64,000 nucleotides of DNA from Paenibacillus sp. ACRRY. GTDB taxonomy: Bacteria > Bacillota > Bacilli > Paenibacillales > Paenibacillaceae. Below are positions 53,972-62,428 of this stretch, piece by piece. Both the position numbers and the translations under genes were made by a program. The stretch is taken from positions 1 through 64,000 of the forward strand of contig NZ_JAKRNM010000006.1 of the NCBI RefSeq assembly GCF_022346995.1, written 5' to 3'. The notes beneath the pieces are model-generated. The model made no database searches and was not told the origin of the DNA. It saw only the letters and a list, made by a program, of their open reading frames with translations. The stretch's first letter is position 1, and each line of letters starts with the position of its first letter.

Positions 53972-54018
53972 TTCACATATTTTATATAAATAATAAAAGG
54001 TGATGGAGGATGAGAAAT

Positions 54019-55356
54019 ATGAAATTAACAGTGATTGGTACAGGTTACGTAGGACTTGTATCGGGTGTTTGTTTCTCGGAACTTGGGAATGAAGTGGTTT
54101 GTGTTGATAAACTGGAAAGCAAAATTGAAATGTTGAACAAAGGTGAAGTCCCCATCTATGAGCCAGGGCTAGAAGAACTTATTGCAAAAAATAAACTTGC
54201 AGGACGTTTGCACTTCACAACAGATTTAACGAGTGCGGTGCAGCGAGCAGATATTATTATCATTGCAGTTGGTACTCCTCCACTTCCTGCTGGTGAGGCA
54301 AATCTGGCATACATCCACCAAGCTGCTGAAGACATTGCACTTGCAATGAATGGTTACAAAATCATTGTTACCAAAAGTACAGTACCTGTAGGAACTAACG
54401 AGCAGGTGGGTGAGATTGTCAACAGATACAGCAAATTCCCTTTTGCTATAGCCTCAGTGCCCGAATTTTTAAGAGAAGGCTCGGCCGTTCAAGATACTCT
54501 TAACCCGGACCGAATTGTTATTGGTTCTGCTAGTAGAGATGCTTATGAGAAGTTGTCCGCACTGCATAGTGACTTAACATCGAATATTATTCTAACGGAT
54601 GTTCGTTCTGCAGAGATGATTAAATATGCATCAAACGCCTTCTTATCCACGAAGATTTCTTTTATTAATGAAATCGCTAATATTTGTGAAAAGGTTGGAG
54701 CTGACGTTACCCGGGTTGCTGAAGGTATGGGATATGACAAACGCATAGGTGCTTCTTTCTTACAAGCTGGAATAGGTTATGGCGGATCTTGTTTTCCAAA
54801 AGACACACAGGCACTGATTCATATTGCCAACAGTGTTGAGTATGATTTTAAATTGTTACAATCGGTTGTCGAAGTTAATACGAAACAGCGCTTGAACATT
54901 ATTGATAAGTTGCACGAAGCCCTAGGATCTTTACAAGGGAGTCGAATTGGAATCTGGGGTCTTGCTTTTAAACCCAATACTGATGACGTAAGAGATTCTC
55001 CGGCCATTGAGATTATAAATAAGCTACTTGAGTTAGGTGCAACTGTTCAGGTATATGATCCGATTGCAATGGATAACTTTAGACGGGAAATTACTGATGC
55101 ATCAATGATTCAATGGGCTGAAAATGCAATGCAGGCAGCTGTGGGATGCGATGCTTTATGCCTTTTAACAGAGTGGTCAGAATTCTCGTCAATTCATCTT
55201 AACGATCTGGCGAGGGTCATGAATCAATCTATATTGATTGATGGACGTAATTCGTACAGTTCAGAGCAAATCATGAATTCTACATTTGAGTATTACTCTG
55301 TTGGACGCCCAAATCTGACTAAAATTGTATCTGATACAGTTCCATTGGCTAACTAA
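54019..55356 (+). CDS. ugd: UDP-glucose 6-dehydrogenase
   Basis: This protein is 445 residues from ATG 54019, nine bases after GGAGG at 54005-54009. An ATG at 54010 lies too close to that site. Motifs are LTVIGTGYVGLVSGVCFSEL (NAD binding), STVPVGT, VPEFLREGSAV, KYASNAFLSTKISFINEIAN and GYGGSCFPKDT with the catalytic Cys. It oxidises UDP-glucose to UDP-glucuronate in two NAD-dependent steps. The product feeds glucuronate or, through the decarboxylase at 41809, xylose into the polymer. A strong terminator follows. Confidence 0.96.
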   Translation: MKLTVIGTGYVGLVSGVCFSELGNEVVCVDKLESKIEMLNKGEVPIYEPGLEELIAKNKLAGRLHFTTDLTSAVQRADIIIIAVGTPPLPAGEANLAYIHQAAEDIALAMNGYKIIVTKSTVPVGTNEQVGEIVNRYSKFPFAIASVPEFLREGSAVQDTLNPDRIVIGSASRDAYEKLSALHSDLTSNIILTDVRSAEMIKYASNAFLSTKISFINEIANICEKVGADVTRVAEGMGYDKRIGASFLQAGIGYGGSCFPKDTQALIHIANSVEYDFKLLQSVVEVNTKQRLNIIDKLHEALGSLQGSRIGIWGLAFKPNTDDVRDSPAIEIINKLLELGATVQVYDPIAMDNFRREITDASMIQWAENAMQAAVGCDALCLLTEWSEFSSIHLNDLARVMNQSILIDGRNSYSSEQIMNSTFEYYSVGRPNLTKIVSDTVPLAN

Positions 55357-55383
55357 ATCATTTATTGTTTGAAAATCTATGAA

Positions 55384-55442
55384 TCTGCTCGGAAATCACG
55401 TAATTACAAGGTGTATTCGTGATTTCCGAGCAGAAATTTTTT
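55384..55442 (+). terminator. Strong terminator hairpin between ugd and the LCP gene
   Basis: TCTGCTCGGAAATCACG (55384-55400) and CGTGATTTCCGAGCAGA (55418-55434) form a perfect 17-bp stem, followed by AAATTTTTT. It is the only clear intrinsic terminator I see inside the 37722-58090 gene run. Confidence 0.92.
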
Positions 55443-55469
55443 ACTCATAAATATCTAAGGGGATATGTA

Positions 55470-56396
55470 ATGAAGCTATGGCTCAAATTAACTTTAAGTG
55501 CATTATCTCTAGTAATAGTAGGTATTGTTGGTTACAGTGCTTTTGTATATTACACTGTAAAATCAACAGCAGACAACATTTACGAACCACTTGATCCAAA
55601 AATTAAACCAGTAAACATTGTAACGGATACAAGGGGGGGACAAGAAGTTGATATCCAGGCTAAAGATCCTTTTACAGTTATGGTGATGGGAGTGGATGAG
55701 CGGAGCACAGACACAGGCCGTACCGATACAATCATTGTCCTAAGCATTAACCCTGCTAAAAAATCAGTACTTATGTTTAATATTCCTCGAGATACAAGGA
55801 CTGAAATCGTAGGTCATGGAACAGTGGATAAAATTAATCATGCTTATGCCTTCGGTGGGGTTAATATGGCCATAAACACTGTGGAAAAATTCCTGGATTC
55901 ACCAATTGATTATTATATCAAGGTAAACATGGAGGGCTTTAAGCAGCTTGTTGATATTATGGGCGGTGTGGAAGTTAATAATCGATTCGCATTTGACTAT
56001 CAAGACCATCACTATGATGAAGGATTAATCAAGTTGAATGGTAGGGAAGCACTTGGATACACAAGAATGCGTTACGACGACCCACGTGGAGATCTGGGGA
56101 GGAATAGCAGACAAAGACAGGTGCTAGAAAGTCTCATCAAGACCACTCTTCAAGTATCAAATGTTATACACATACAAACGATTATTAGTGAGATTGGTAA
56201 TAATGTAAAAACCGATTTCACGTTTGATGAGATGAAAAGCCTTATTCTTGATTACCGATCTGATCTGGAACATATTGAAACAGTGGAGCTTGAAGGAAAG
56301 GGTACTAAAATCGACGGAGTTTACTATTACTTGATTGATCAGGAGGAACGAGATAGAGCTCATGATTTAATACAACAACACGTAGCTAAAAAATAA
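55470..56396 (+). CDS. LytR-CpsA-Psr (LCP) family protein
   Basis: This protein is 308 residues from ATG 55470, with AAGGGGATA upstream. The longer frame from 55419 starts inside the terminator stem and is rejected. An N-terminal membrane helix (residues 5-28) precedes the extracellular LCP domain: FTVMVMGVDERS, TDTIIVLSINP, NIPRDTRTEIVG, DKINHAYAFGG and the Arg-rich YTRMRYDDP...RNSRQRQVL. LCP enzymes move undecaprenyl-linked glycopolymers onto peptidoglycan. Here the likely substrate is the polymer encoded upstream. Confidence 0.93.
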   Translation: MKLWLKLTLSALSLVIVGIVGYSAFVYYTVKSTADNIYEPLDPKIKPVNIVTDTRGGQEVDIQAKDPFTVMVMGVDERSTDTGRTDTIIVLSINPAKKSVLMFNIPRDTRTEIVGHGTVDKINHAYAFGGVNMAINTVEKFLDSPIDYYIKVNMEGFKQLVDIMGGVEVNNRFAFDYQDHHYDEGLIKLNGREALGYTRMRYDDPRGDLGRNSRQRQVLESLIKTTLQVSNVIHIQTIISEIGNNVKTDFTFDEMKSLILDYRSDLEHIETVELEGKGTKIDGVYYYLIDQEERDRAHDLIQQHVAKK

Positions 56397-56412
56397 AGTA
56401 TGGAGATGGCAT

Positions 56413-57501
56413 ATGGATAAAAAGCTGGTTAACGAGATATTTTGGCTCCGAAGTATATCATGCTTGGCTATTGTGTTAATTCATGCAATTGAAACTTCAA
56501 TTGACTATTATTCAACACAATCAGGATCAGCATTAGTCTCACTTCAGACTCTTCACCTGTTTTTGCTGTTTGCCACACCAACATATGTATTTATTTCTGA
56601 ATTTTTATTAGCGAAAGCCTATAAGGATGGTGTGCCCTCGGGTTTCTTTATGAAAAGAGTAAAAAACCTTCTAATTCCTTATTGTTTCATGGGGGTGGCT
56701 TACGCGGTAATTGAAGCAAAAGATACCTTTACTTGGAGCTCTTTAATAGTTGCAACTGTAAAAAATATTGTTATGGGCGATTTTGTAGCTTGGTTCATCC
56801 TTCTCATATTTCAATTCTATATACTTCATATGATTCTAAGTAAATTTTTGAATCGTATTCGTCCTTTCAATGCACTCGTTATCTCCTTTGTTATAAATAT
56901 TGCGTACTTAGGATTCTTTAATCTTACTCAGCCACTAGCAGTGATCCCTTTTCATGATTACATTTGGGCACGTGGTTATTGGATTCCATGTCTAGGCTGG
57001 ATATTTTATTTTACAGTTGGTTATTATGTTGGGCGTAATTACAATGATATTGTTCAATGGATACATCGTCGTCAACTCTGGATATTCGGCTCAACTTTAT
57101 TAGCGTTGGGGCTTGTTTTTTTACTTGATGATCTTATTTTTAGCAAAACAACGTCTAAGCGACCAGATATGCTCATATACACTTGCTGTGTCATTGGACT
57201 GATTTTTTATGTTTCCAACAAAGTAAATAAGGTCCCACCTTGGGTCTATTATATAAGCAGCTACTCTTTCAGTATCTATTTGCTGCATAAACTTATTATG
57301 ACTTTTATTCCCCCAATACCCAAAATGGGCATGTTCTCTTATGTAGCTATTTTATTCATAGGTAGTTTAATCGGATCTGTTATCGTAGCATATCTGTTTA
57401 ATCGAATCCCCTTTGGTAAATATGTAGTTGGGGGTATTCAAGAGATCAAAAATAAAGAGTCCATGCCTTCAATTCAAACCAAAACTGCCATAGAAACATA
57501 G
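56413..57501 (+). CDS. Acyltransferase 3 family membrane protein
   Basis: This protein is 362 residues from ATG 56413, behind TATGGAGATGG. It has ten membrane segments. The family begins with a helix carrying an Arg and His: IFWLRSISCLAIVLIHAIET. The FISEFLLAKAY segment and KRVKNLLIPYCFMG also fit Acyl_transf_3. These proteins acetylate or succinylate surface sugars from the cytoplasmic side. It follows the LCP gene by 16 bases and is probably part of the same transcript. Confidence 0.9.
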   Translation: MDKKLVNEIFWLRSISCLAIVLIHAIETSIDYYSTQSGSALVSLQTLHLFLLFATPTYVFISEFLLAKAYKDGVPSGFFMKRVKNLLIPYCFMGVAYAVIEAKDTFTWSSLIVATVKNIVMGDFVAWFILLIFQFYILHMILSKFLNRIRPFNALVISFVINIAYLGFFNLTQPLAVIPFHDYIWARGYWIPCLGWIFYFTVGYYVGRNYNDIVQWIHRRQLWIFGSTLLALGLVFLLDDLIFSKTTSKRPDMLIYTCCVIGLIFYVSNKVNKVPPWVYYISSYSFSIYLLHKLIMTFIPPIPKMGMFSYVAILFIGSLIGSVIVAYLFNRIPFGKYVVGGIQEIKNKESMPSIQTKTAIET

Positions 57502-57544
57502 TAATTAAGTACGCAAAAATACTGATATAAGAGGAGGCTAAAAA

Positions 57545-58090
57545 ATGCGGCGGAATTCTGTAAATGTTCAGAAAAAAAGTAAATTGCGGATACGCCGATC
57601 ACTTTTGTTGCTAGGTGCTATAGCATTCATTACCTTATGGATTTTGCTAATATGGTCAATGTCAGCTCAGTCATACCAACAACAAACTATCCAACCATTA
57701 CTTCATAAGTTGTCTGATCAGGTAAGGATAGGGTTTACTCTACCTAATGTAACCATTAATTATGGTGAGAAGCAATATTCACTACAACAGAAACCATTTG
57801 ACTTTCTAGAGTTTATCTTCAGGAAAGGCGGTCATTTGTTTATCTATGCAGTATTAGCCGCGTTGGTTTATGGAACATTGCGATATAGGAAACAAAGCAC
57901 TATAACAGCTGTTTTGATCGCATTATGTGTTGTGATTCTAATTGCTTGTATTGACGAGTATATCCAACAGTTCAGCCCTAATCGTACTGCCTCTATACGA
58001 GATGTAGGAGTCGATTTTGTTGGAGGAAGTTTAGGGATTATATTCTATACATTAGGTAGAAAAATGTTTAAACGGAGTTCAAAGAACTAG
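57545..58090 (+). CDS. VanZ-like family membrane protein
   Basis: This protein is 181 residues from ATG 57545, behind AAGAGGAGG. Four hydrophobic segments are seen. The VanZ signatures are FIFRKGGHLFIYAVLAALVY and CIDEYIQQFSPNRTASIRDV, the latter followed by GVDFVGGSLG. VanZ was named for low-level teicoplanin resistance, but the function of most members is unknown. It is the last gene of the exopolysaccharide run. A GAGGGA/TCCCTC pair without a T-run follows at 58105-58137. Confidence 0.92.
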   Translation: MRRNSVNVQKKSKLRIRRSLLLLGAIAFITLWILLIWSMSAQSYQQQTIQPLLHKLSDQVRIGFTLPNVTINYGEKQYSLQQKPFDFLEFIFRKGGHLFIYAVLAALVYGTLRYRKQSTITAVLIALCVVILIACIDEYIQQFSPNRTASIRDVGVDFVGGSLGIIFYTLGRKMFKRSSKN

Positions 58091-58194
58091 ATTTGATCTT
58101 GAATAGAGGGATTTCCCAGGAAATGCTCTTGTCCCTCCAGCTTCTACTTTCCTGCTATTCATCATAAGAATGGAGTAGGACAGGAGGGACGAAC

Positions 58195-58713
58195 ATGCTG
58201 CGAAGACGCAATCGTAATGCCTTGTTCAAAAAGATCGGATTCATCGCACTTGTGCTGTTGCTGCTATGGCTAATAGGCAGAACCATCCCATATCTTTTTC
58301 GTGCCGATGCGCCGGACGATGCCGCTTCGGTGGTTGAAGAGTTTTACAAGTTCGAACAAGCGGGCGATTTCGGCAGCTCATGGGAACTGTTTCACCCATT
58401 AATGAAAGAGCGTTTCTCCAAAAGCGCTTATTTACAGTCCAGGGCTCATATCTTCATGCAGCATTTTGGAGTGGAAACCTTTGAGTTTGAGATGGAAAAG
58501 GCGGAGCGGGAATTTGATGTTACGGTGATGGATGGCGTAAAACCGTTTCCCGAGGCGTACAAGATCGGAATAACGATGAAGTACAGAAGTACTTTTGGGC
58601 AATTGGACATTGTACAGACCTGTTATGTCGTGCAGAATGGACAGGAGTGGACACTGCTCTGGTATTACCCTGGCAAGGGCGAGGAACAGCATTCAAGTGA
58701 GAGCAACGAGTGA
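58195..58713 (+). CDS. Hypothetical membrane-anchored protein
   Basis: This protein is 172 residues from ATG 58195, behind CAGGAGGGA. A basic start (RRRNRNALFKK) and one hydrophobic helix (IGFIALVLLLLWLIGRTIPY) anchor it with the rest outside. The external part begins ASVVEEFYKFEQAGDFGSSW, a pattern of NTF2-like or DUF4878-type domains, and ends with YYPGKGEEQ. No catalytic residue is evident. A strong terminator at 58787 closes the transcript. Confidence 0.75.
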   Translation: MLRRRNRNALFKKIGFIALVLLLLWLIGRTIPYLFRADAPDDAASVVEEFYKFEQAGDFGSSWELFHPLMKERFSKSAYLQSRAHIFMQHFGVETFEFEMEKAEREFDVTVMDGVKPFPEAYKIGITMKYRSTFGQLDIVQTCYVVQNGQEWTLLWYYPGKGEEQHSSESNE

Positions 58714-58786
58714 TCCCCATAATGTGTGGAGGTAGTTTAATATACACCCATACTTTGCATCATATTGTATCGTTGTTCCTAATTTG

Positions 58787-58832
58787 AGCTCTATAAATGC
58801 GAGACTTTTGTCGCATTTATAGAGCTTTTTTT
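58787..58832 (+). terminator. Terminator
   Basis: AGCTCTATAAATGCGA (58787-58802) and TCGCATTTATAGAGCT (58811-58826) form a perfect 16-bp stem followed by TTTTTTG. It insulates the operon from the following promoter. Confidence 0.95.
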
Positions 58833-58864
58833 GTGTTCCACCCTATTTTAAACCCGGAAAGGGC

Positions 58865-58893
58865 TTGACAACAGTCCCGGGGTCAAGTAAATT
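58865..58893 (+). promoter_or_regulatory. Promoter of the Cys-rich protein and ABC genes
   Basis: TTGACA (58865-58870), 17 bases, TAAATT (58888-58893): the same boxes and spacing as the promoter at 36976. CTTGAC (58864) and GTCAAG (58882) form an inverted repeat around the spacer. Confidence 0.55.
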
Positions 58894-58901
58894 ACGAGAT
58901 A

Positions 58902-58916
58902 GATACAAAATGTATC
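58902..58916 (+). promoter_or_regulatory. XRE-type operator 3
   Basis: GATACA-AAA-TGTATC, a palindrome of the same kind as the two sites near 37000, lies just downstream of the -10 box, at the expected transcription start. Confidence 0.6.
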
Positions 58917-58982
58917 AAAATTCAGCTTCTAACGACAAATAACAGGGACAACATAGCTCCTTGTTGAGGGGAAGGAATTTCT

Positions 58983-59234
58983 GTGATCGAAACGAGCCGC
59001 TTTTACTGTGTCAGTTGTGGGATGATTGTGTCGGTTGGTAGAGGCTCTGTCGAATTAAAGGAAGAGGGCTATGGAGGCAATCACGTATTTCGCACCGGAT
59101 TTTACCGGAGTGAGATGCCGCTTGGATGCTGTGGAGCGTGTCAGATCCATATGAAGCGTAAGGAGAACACCCAGTTTACGGGACATTATACCAAAGATTA
59201 TGATACACTATGTTCATATGAGAGGCGGGCATGA
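58983..59234 (+). CDS. Small Cys-rich protein, possible zinc-binding
   Basis: This protein is 83 residues from GTG 58983, behind GAGGGGAAGGAA. It holds CVSCG near the N-terminus, GCCGAC in the middle and a final Cys (TLCSY), an arrangement that could bind a metal such as zinc. No further domain is recognised. The ABC ATPase gene overlaps its end (59231) or starts 33 bases after it at 59267, so it belongs to that operon. Expression may be controlled by the XRE-type site upstream. Confidence 0.65.
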   Translation: MIETSRFYCVSCGMIVSVGRGSVELKEEGYGGNHVFRTGFYRSEMPLGCCGACQIHMKRKENTQFTGHYTKDYDTLCSYERRA

Positions 59235-59266
59235 TTCATAAGCCTGTCGATGAGGGAGGGAATTGC

Positions 59267-60175
59267 ATGCAGCAGGAGCCGGTCGTCCGACTTCAGGGCG
59301 TCAGTAAAATCATATCTTCCCGATCGTTGGTCAGCGACCTGACTCTGGATATTTCTCCGGGGCAGGTTTTTGGTTTTTTAGGGCCTAATGGTGCCGGGAA
59401 AACAACAACGATCCGAATGATGGTCGGACTAATGTCCATTAGTAAGGGAGATATTTTCATCTCGGGACATAGTATCAAAAATGAATTTGAGCAGGCAGTG
59501 GCCCAGGTAGGTGCCATTGTAGAGAATCCGGAGATGTACAAATTTCTCACCGGATATCAGAATCTCGTCCATTTTGCCCGCATGTCACCAGGGATTACCC
59601 AAGAACGCATCGCGGAAACCATTGAGCGTGTGGGGCTTACCGCCCGTATTCATGACAAGGTGAAAACCTATTCTCTGGGCATGCGTCAGCGTCTTGGTGT
59701 CGCCCAGGCCATATTACATAAGCCGAAGCTGCTTGTACTGGATGAGCCAACTAACGGTCTTGATCCGCAAGGGATTCGGGAGCTTCGGGATTATCTTCGT
59801 CAGCTCACCCGTGAAGAAGGCATTACGGTCTTTGTGTCCAGCCACTTGTTGTCAGAGATGGAGCTCATGTGTGATACGGTTGCCATTATCCAAAATGGTA
59901 AGCTGATCGATGTGAGAAACCTCAAAGCTGAAGCTGGAGCAGATGCACTCGCGGAAGTTGCCTTTGAGGTGAATGATACACAGCGCGCCTCGGAACTGAT
60001 TCAAGATGCTGTGGTCCAAGGTAACATGCTTGTGGTACGTCTATCGCGTGAGCAGATCCCGGACTTGAACGCCAGATTGGTAAGTGAAGGCATACAGGTC
60101 TACGGTATCCGCAACGTGACGCATACACTCGAAGATCAATTTTTACAAGTGACTGGGGGCGGAGGTATTGCCTAA
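59267..60175 (+). CDS. ABC transporter ATP-binding protein
   Basis: This protein is 302 residues from ATG 59267, with GAGGGAGGGAA just upstream. The ATG at 59231 overlaps the previous stop but lacks a site. It carries Walker A LGPNGAGKTTTIRMM, Q-loop AIVENPEMYKF, signature YSLGMRQRLGVAQAIL and Walker B LLVLDEPTNGLDP. The C-terminal extension (about residues 225-300) is typical of the DrrA/BcrA-type exporters that pair with ABC-2 permeases. The permease gene overlaps its end. Confidence 0.94.
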   Translation: MQQEPVVRLQGVSKIISSRSLVSDLTLDISPGQVFGFLGPNGAGKTTTIRMMVGLMSISKGDIFISGHSIKNEFEQAVAQVGAIVENPEMYKFLTGYQNLVHFARMSPGITQERIAETIERVGLTARIHDKVKTYSLGMRQRLGVAQAILHKPKLLVLDEPTNGLDPQGIRELRDYLRQLTREEGITVFVSSHLLSEMELMCDTVAIIQNGKLIDVRNLKAEAGADALAEVAFEVNDTQRASELIQDAVVQGNMLVVRLSREQIPDLNARLVSEGIQVYGIRNVTHTLEDQFLQVTGGGGIA

Positions 60176-60962
60176 CTTTGGGAATCTGTTGTTGAATGAA
60201 AATATGAAAATCTTCCGGCGTCCCCGTACCTGGATTATGCTTTCGTTTTTGGCTTTAATCTCGCTGCTGCTTCCGGTGCTGCTGAGAGAAGGCATGGGAG
60301 GCGGGGATGTTTACTTCTGGGAAGCGGCAATAACGACGGTTCAAATTGTATTCTTCCTGAATACCATCTTCTGTGTGGTCATTGCGGCTGAAGCGGTAGC
60401 CGGTGAATTCACATGGGGCACAATTAAACTGCTGCTTATTCGTCCGTGGTCACGCAGCAAAATTTTGGCTTCCAAATACATTACGGTCCTGGGCTTCAGT
60501 CTGCTCAGTACCGTGCTCATTCTCTTGCTCGCAACGGGAATGTCCTATGTTCTGTTCTCCCATGATGGAAGTGCAGCTGGAGGTGTAACCTCGGCATCAT
60601 ATGCCTTTACGTTATGGGCATACCTGTACGTTGATCTGTTTATTACGCTGGCTATTGCCTTTATGGTCTCCTCCGTGTTTCGTTCGGGGGCACTGGCGAT
60701 TGGTTTGTCACTGTTTATCATGTTTACCCAGAGTATCTTTGCCTTGATCTTTAATCCGGCTCGCTATGACTGGGCCAAATATGTACTATTTAATAACATG
60801 GATCTCAGCCGATATATGAATTCGGGAATGGACCTCGGATTGTTCGGCGGAGGGAACGCAGGAATGACCCTTGGCTTCTCGGTTGCTGTACTGGCCGTGT
60901 ACTATGTGATTTTTATGGTTGTATCGTGGGTTGTATTCAGCAAAAGAGATGTGGCAGGCTAA
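60168..60962 (+). CDS. ABC-2 type transporter permease
   Basis: This protein is up to 264 residues. The frame opens at TTG 60168, inside the ATPase gene, but GGAGGT at 60161 is very close; TTG 60189 or ATG 60204 are also possible, so the start is uncertain. Six hydrophobic segments are present, with AAEAVAGEFTWGTIKLLLIR, a motif of the ABC-2 family (BcrB/NatB-like). It exports a peptide, lipid or antibiotic with the ATPase. The transported substrate is unknown. Confidence 0.9.
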   Translation: MPNFGNLLLNENMKIFRRPRTWIMLSFLALISLLLPVLLREGMGGGDVYFWEAAITTVQIVFFLNTIFCVVIAAEAVAGEFTWGTIKLLLIRPWSRSKILASKYITVLGFSLLSTVLILLLATGMSYVLFSHDGSAAGGVTSASYAFTLWAYLYVDLFITLAIAFMVSSVFRSGALAIGLSLFIMFTQSIFALIFNPARYDWAKYVLFNNMDLSRYMNSGMDLGLFGGGNAGMTLGFSVAVLAVYYVIFMVVSWVVFSKRDVAG

Positions 60963-60978
60963 CCGCCTGCTTCTTTTT
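60954..60978 (+). terminator. Terminator of the ABC operon
   Basis: GCAGGC (60954-60959) and GCCTGC (60965-60970), followed by TTCTTTTTTT. The stem overlaps the stop codon of the permease. Confidence 0.8.
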
Positions 60979-61138
60979 TTGCTTATTTTTCATAAGCAAG
61001 TGAAAGGCCCTTCACACGTTAACTGACATGCAATGTGGCAATACTTGCATTTAAGGGTACATATAATCAGGTGACTGTAGAAGGTGCACCAGATTATAGC
61101 CCAGTGCTGGCAGAGTAGTGTATGGAGGGATCAATTTC

Positions 61139-62212
61139 TTGATAAACAACAAGTTCTACCGAATTTGCACAGCCATTATTTTGCTGCTGCTCATTGTGTA
61201 TTTGGGAGATAAGGTGAATTTTATTTTCCGCCCGTTAACTTCACTAATACATATTATTATTATTCCGCTGTTAATCGCGGGCTTTTTCTATTATTTGCTT
61301 AGGCCGCTCGTTGATTTCATGGAACGACACCGGTTGAAAAGGGCCCTATCGGTTCTAATTATTTATGTTGTGATTGCCCTGCTGATTGCCGGATTTAGCG
61401 TGCTCATATGGCCGTCACTTCGCGAGCAACTGTGGAACTTTATTGAAAATACACCAGCTTTGATAGCATCACTTAGTGATCAGCTGAACGAACTGGAGAG
61501 AAGCGGATTCCTGTCCAAATACTTGCCGGAGGACTCGGATATTGTTTCAAGATTTTCCGAATTTCTGACACAGGGAATTACACAGGTAAGTGATTATTTG
61601 TCAGGCCTGTTCTCGGTTGTATCCAATCTGGTCATTATTTTGGCCACCTTTCCAATTATGCTGTATTACATGCTTAAGGAGGGGAGCAAGTTTGGCACTA
61701 ATCTCACCTTGCTTTTGCCGAGACGTTATCGGAAGGATGGAGAAGAGACCGTTCACGAAATGGATGAAGCGCTGAGCAATTTTATTGTTGGGCGGGTTAT
61801 TGTCAATGTTGCACTCGGGATCCTGATGTACATTGGTTTTCTTATCCTTGGTTTGCCATATGCGCTGTTGCTGACGGCTGCATCCATCATTTTGAACTTT
61901 ATTCCTTATGTGGGTGCAATATTGGCAGCGATACCTGTCGTTATTGTGGCCTTTATTGAATCTCCGTCGATGGCCATCTGGTCGCTGGTTATTATCGTTG
62001 TCGCCCAGCAGATCCAGGATAACCTGATATCTCCCTATGTATATGGCAAGCAGTTGGATATCCATCCGCTGACAACGGTTATTCTGTTGCTCGTGGGTGC
62101 TGATTTGTGGAACATATTGGGTATGATTATCGTTATTCCGCTATATATGATTCTGAAAATTATAGTTCGCAGAATCCATTATCGGATTGTCGAAGATAAG
62201 ACTGAACTTTGA
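61139..62212 (+). CDS. AI-2E family transporter
   Basis: This protein is 357 residues from TTG 61139, nine bases after GGAGGG at 61124-61129. The GTG at 61118 precedes that site and is rejected. It has about eight membrane segments. The UPF0118 pattern is seen in FRPLTSLIHIIIIPLLIAGF, YYLLRPLVDFMERHRLKRAL and the C-terminal LLTAASIILNFIPYVGAILA, then QDNLISPYVYGKQLDIHPL. Members move autoinducer-2 or act as ion antiporters; the substrate is not known here. It stands alone with its own terminator. Confidence 0.94.
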   Translation: MINNKFYRICTAIILLLLIVYLGDKVNFIFRPLTSLIHIIIIPLLIAGFFYYLLRPLVDFMERHRLKRALSVLIIYVVIALLIAGFSVLIWPSLREQLWNFIENTPALIASLSDQLNELERSGFLSKYLPEDSDIVSRFSEFLTQGITQVSDYLSGLFSVVSNLVIILATFPIMLYYMLKEGSKFGTNLTLLLPRRYRKDGEETVHEMDEALSNFIVGRVIVNVALGILMYIGFLILGLPYALLLTAASIILNFIPYVGAILAAIPVVIVAFIESPSMAIWSLVIIVVAQQIQDNLISPYVYGKQLDIHPLTTVILLLVGADLWNILGMIIVIPLYMILKIIVRRIHYRIVEDKTEL

Positions 62213-62291
62213 ATAGAATGTAAAATACAACACGGTCATGTGCCACCACTAATGTTTGCTCTCGAATCACATAAGATAAGCTCATGAAGAT

Positions 62292-62356
62292 AAGCCGCAT
62301 ATCAATAGTGAAGGGTCAGGTAAGCCAGCCCTCTCGATTGAATATGCGGCTTTATT
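62292..62356 (+). terminator. Terminator after the AI-2E gene
   Basis: AAGCCGCATAT (62292-62302) and ATATGCGGCTT (62342-62352) form an 11-bp stem, extended inside by CAAT/ATTG and GAAGGG/CCCTC pairs. TTATTT follows. Confidence 0.8.
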
Positions 62357-62366
62357 TCTATGCGTA

Positions 62367-62395
62367 TTGCTCACTTATGTTATATCTGTTATACT
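62367..62395 (+). promoter_or_regulatory. Promoter of the GntR operon
   Basis: TTGCTC (62367-62372), 17 bases, TATACT (62390-62395). The -10 box overlaps the left half of the palindrome at 62384-62410. Confidence 0.65.
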
Positions 62396-62410
62396 TGATA
62401 TATAACAGAT
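62384..62410 (+). promoter_or_regulatory. Operator palindrome for the YtrA-type GntR regulator
   Basis: ATCTGTTATA (62384-62393) and TATAACAGAT (62401-62410) are perfect inverted arms separated by CTTGATA. The site overlaps the promoter, so the GntR protein encoded next probably represses its own operon. Confidence 0.65.
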
Positions 62411-62428
62411 AAAAAAGAAGGTGAACTC

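Noticed and set aside
55419..55469. An upstream GTG start extending the LCP protein by 17 residues
   Set aside because: It lies inside the terminator stem and lacks a ribosome site, while ATG 55470 has a good one and begins the membrane helix.
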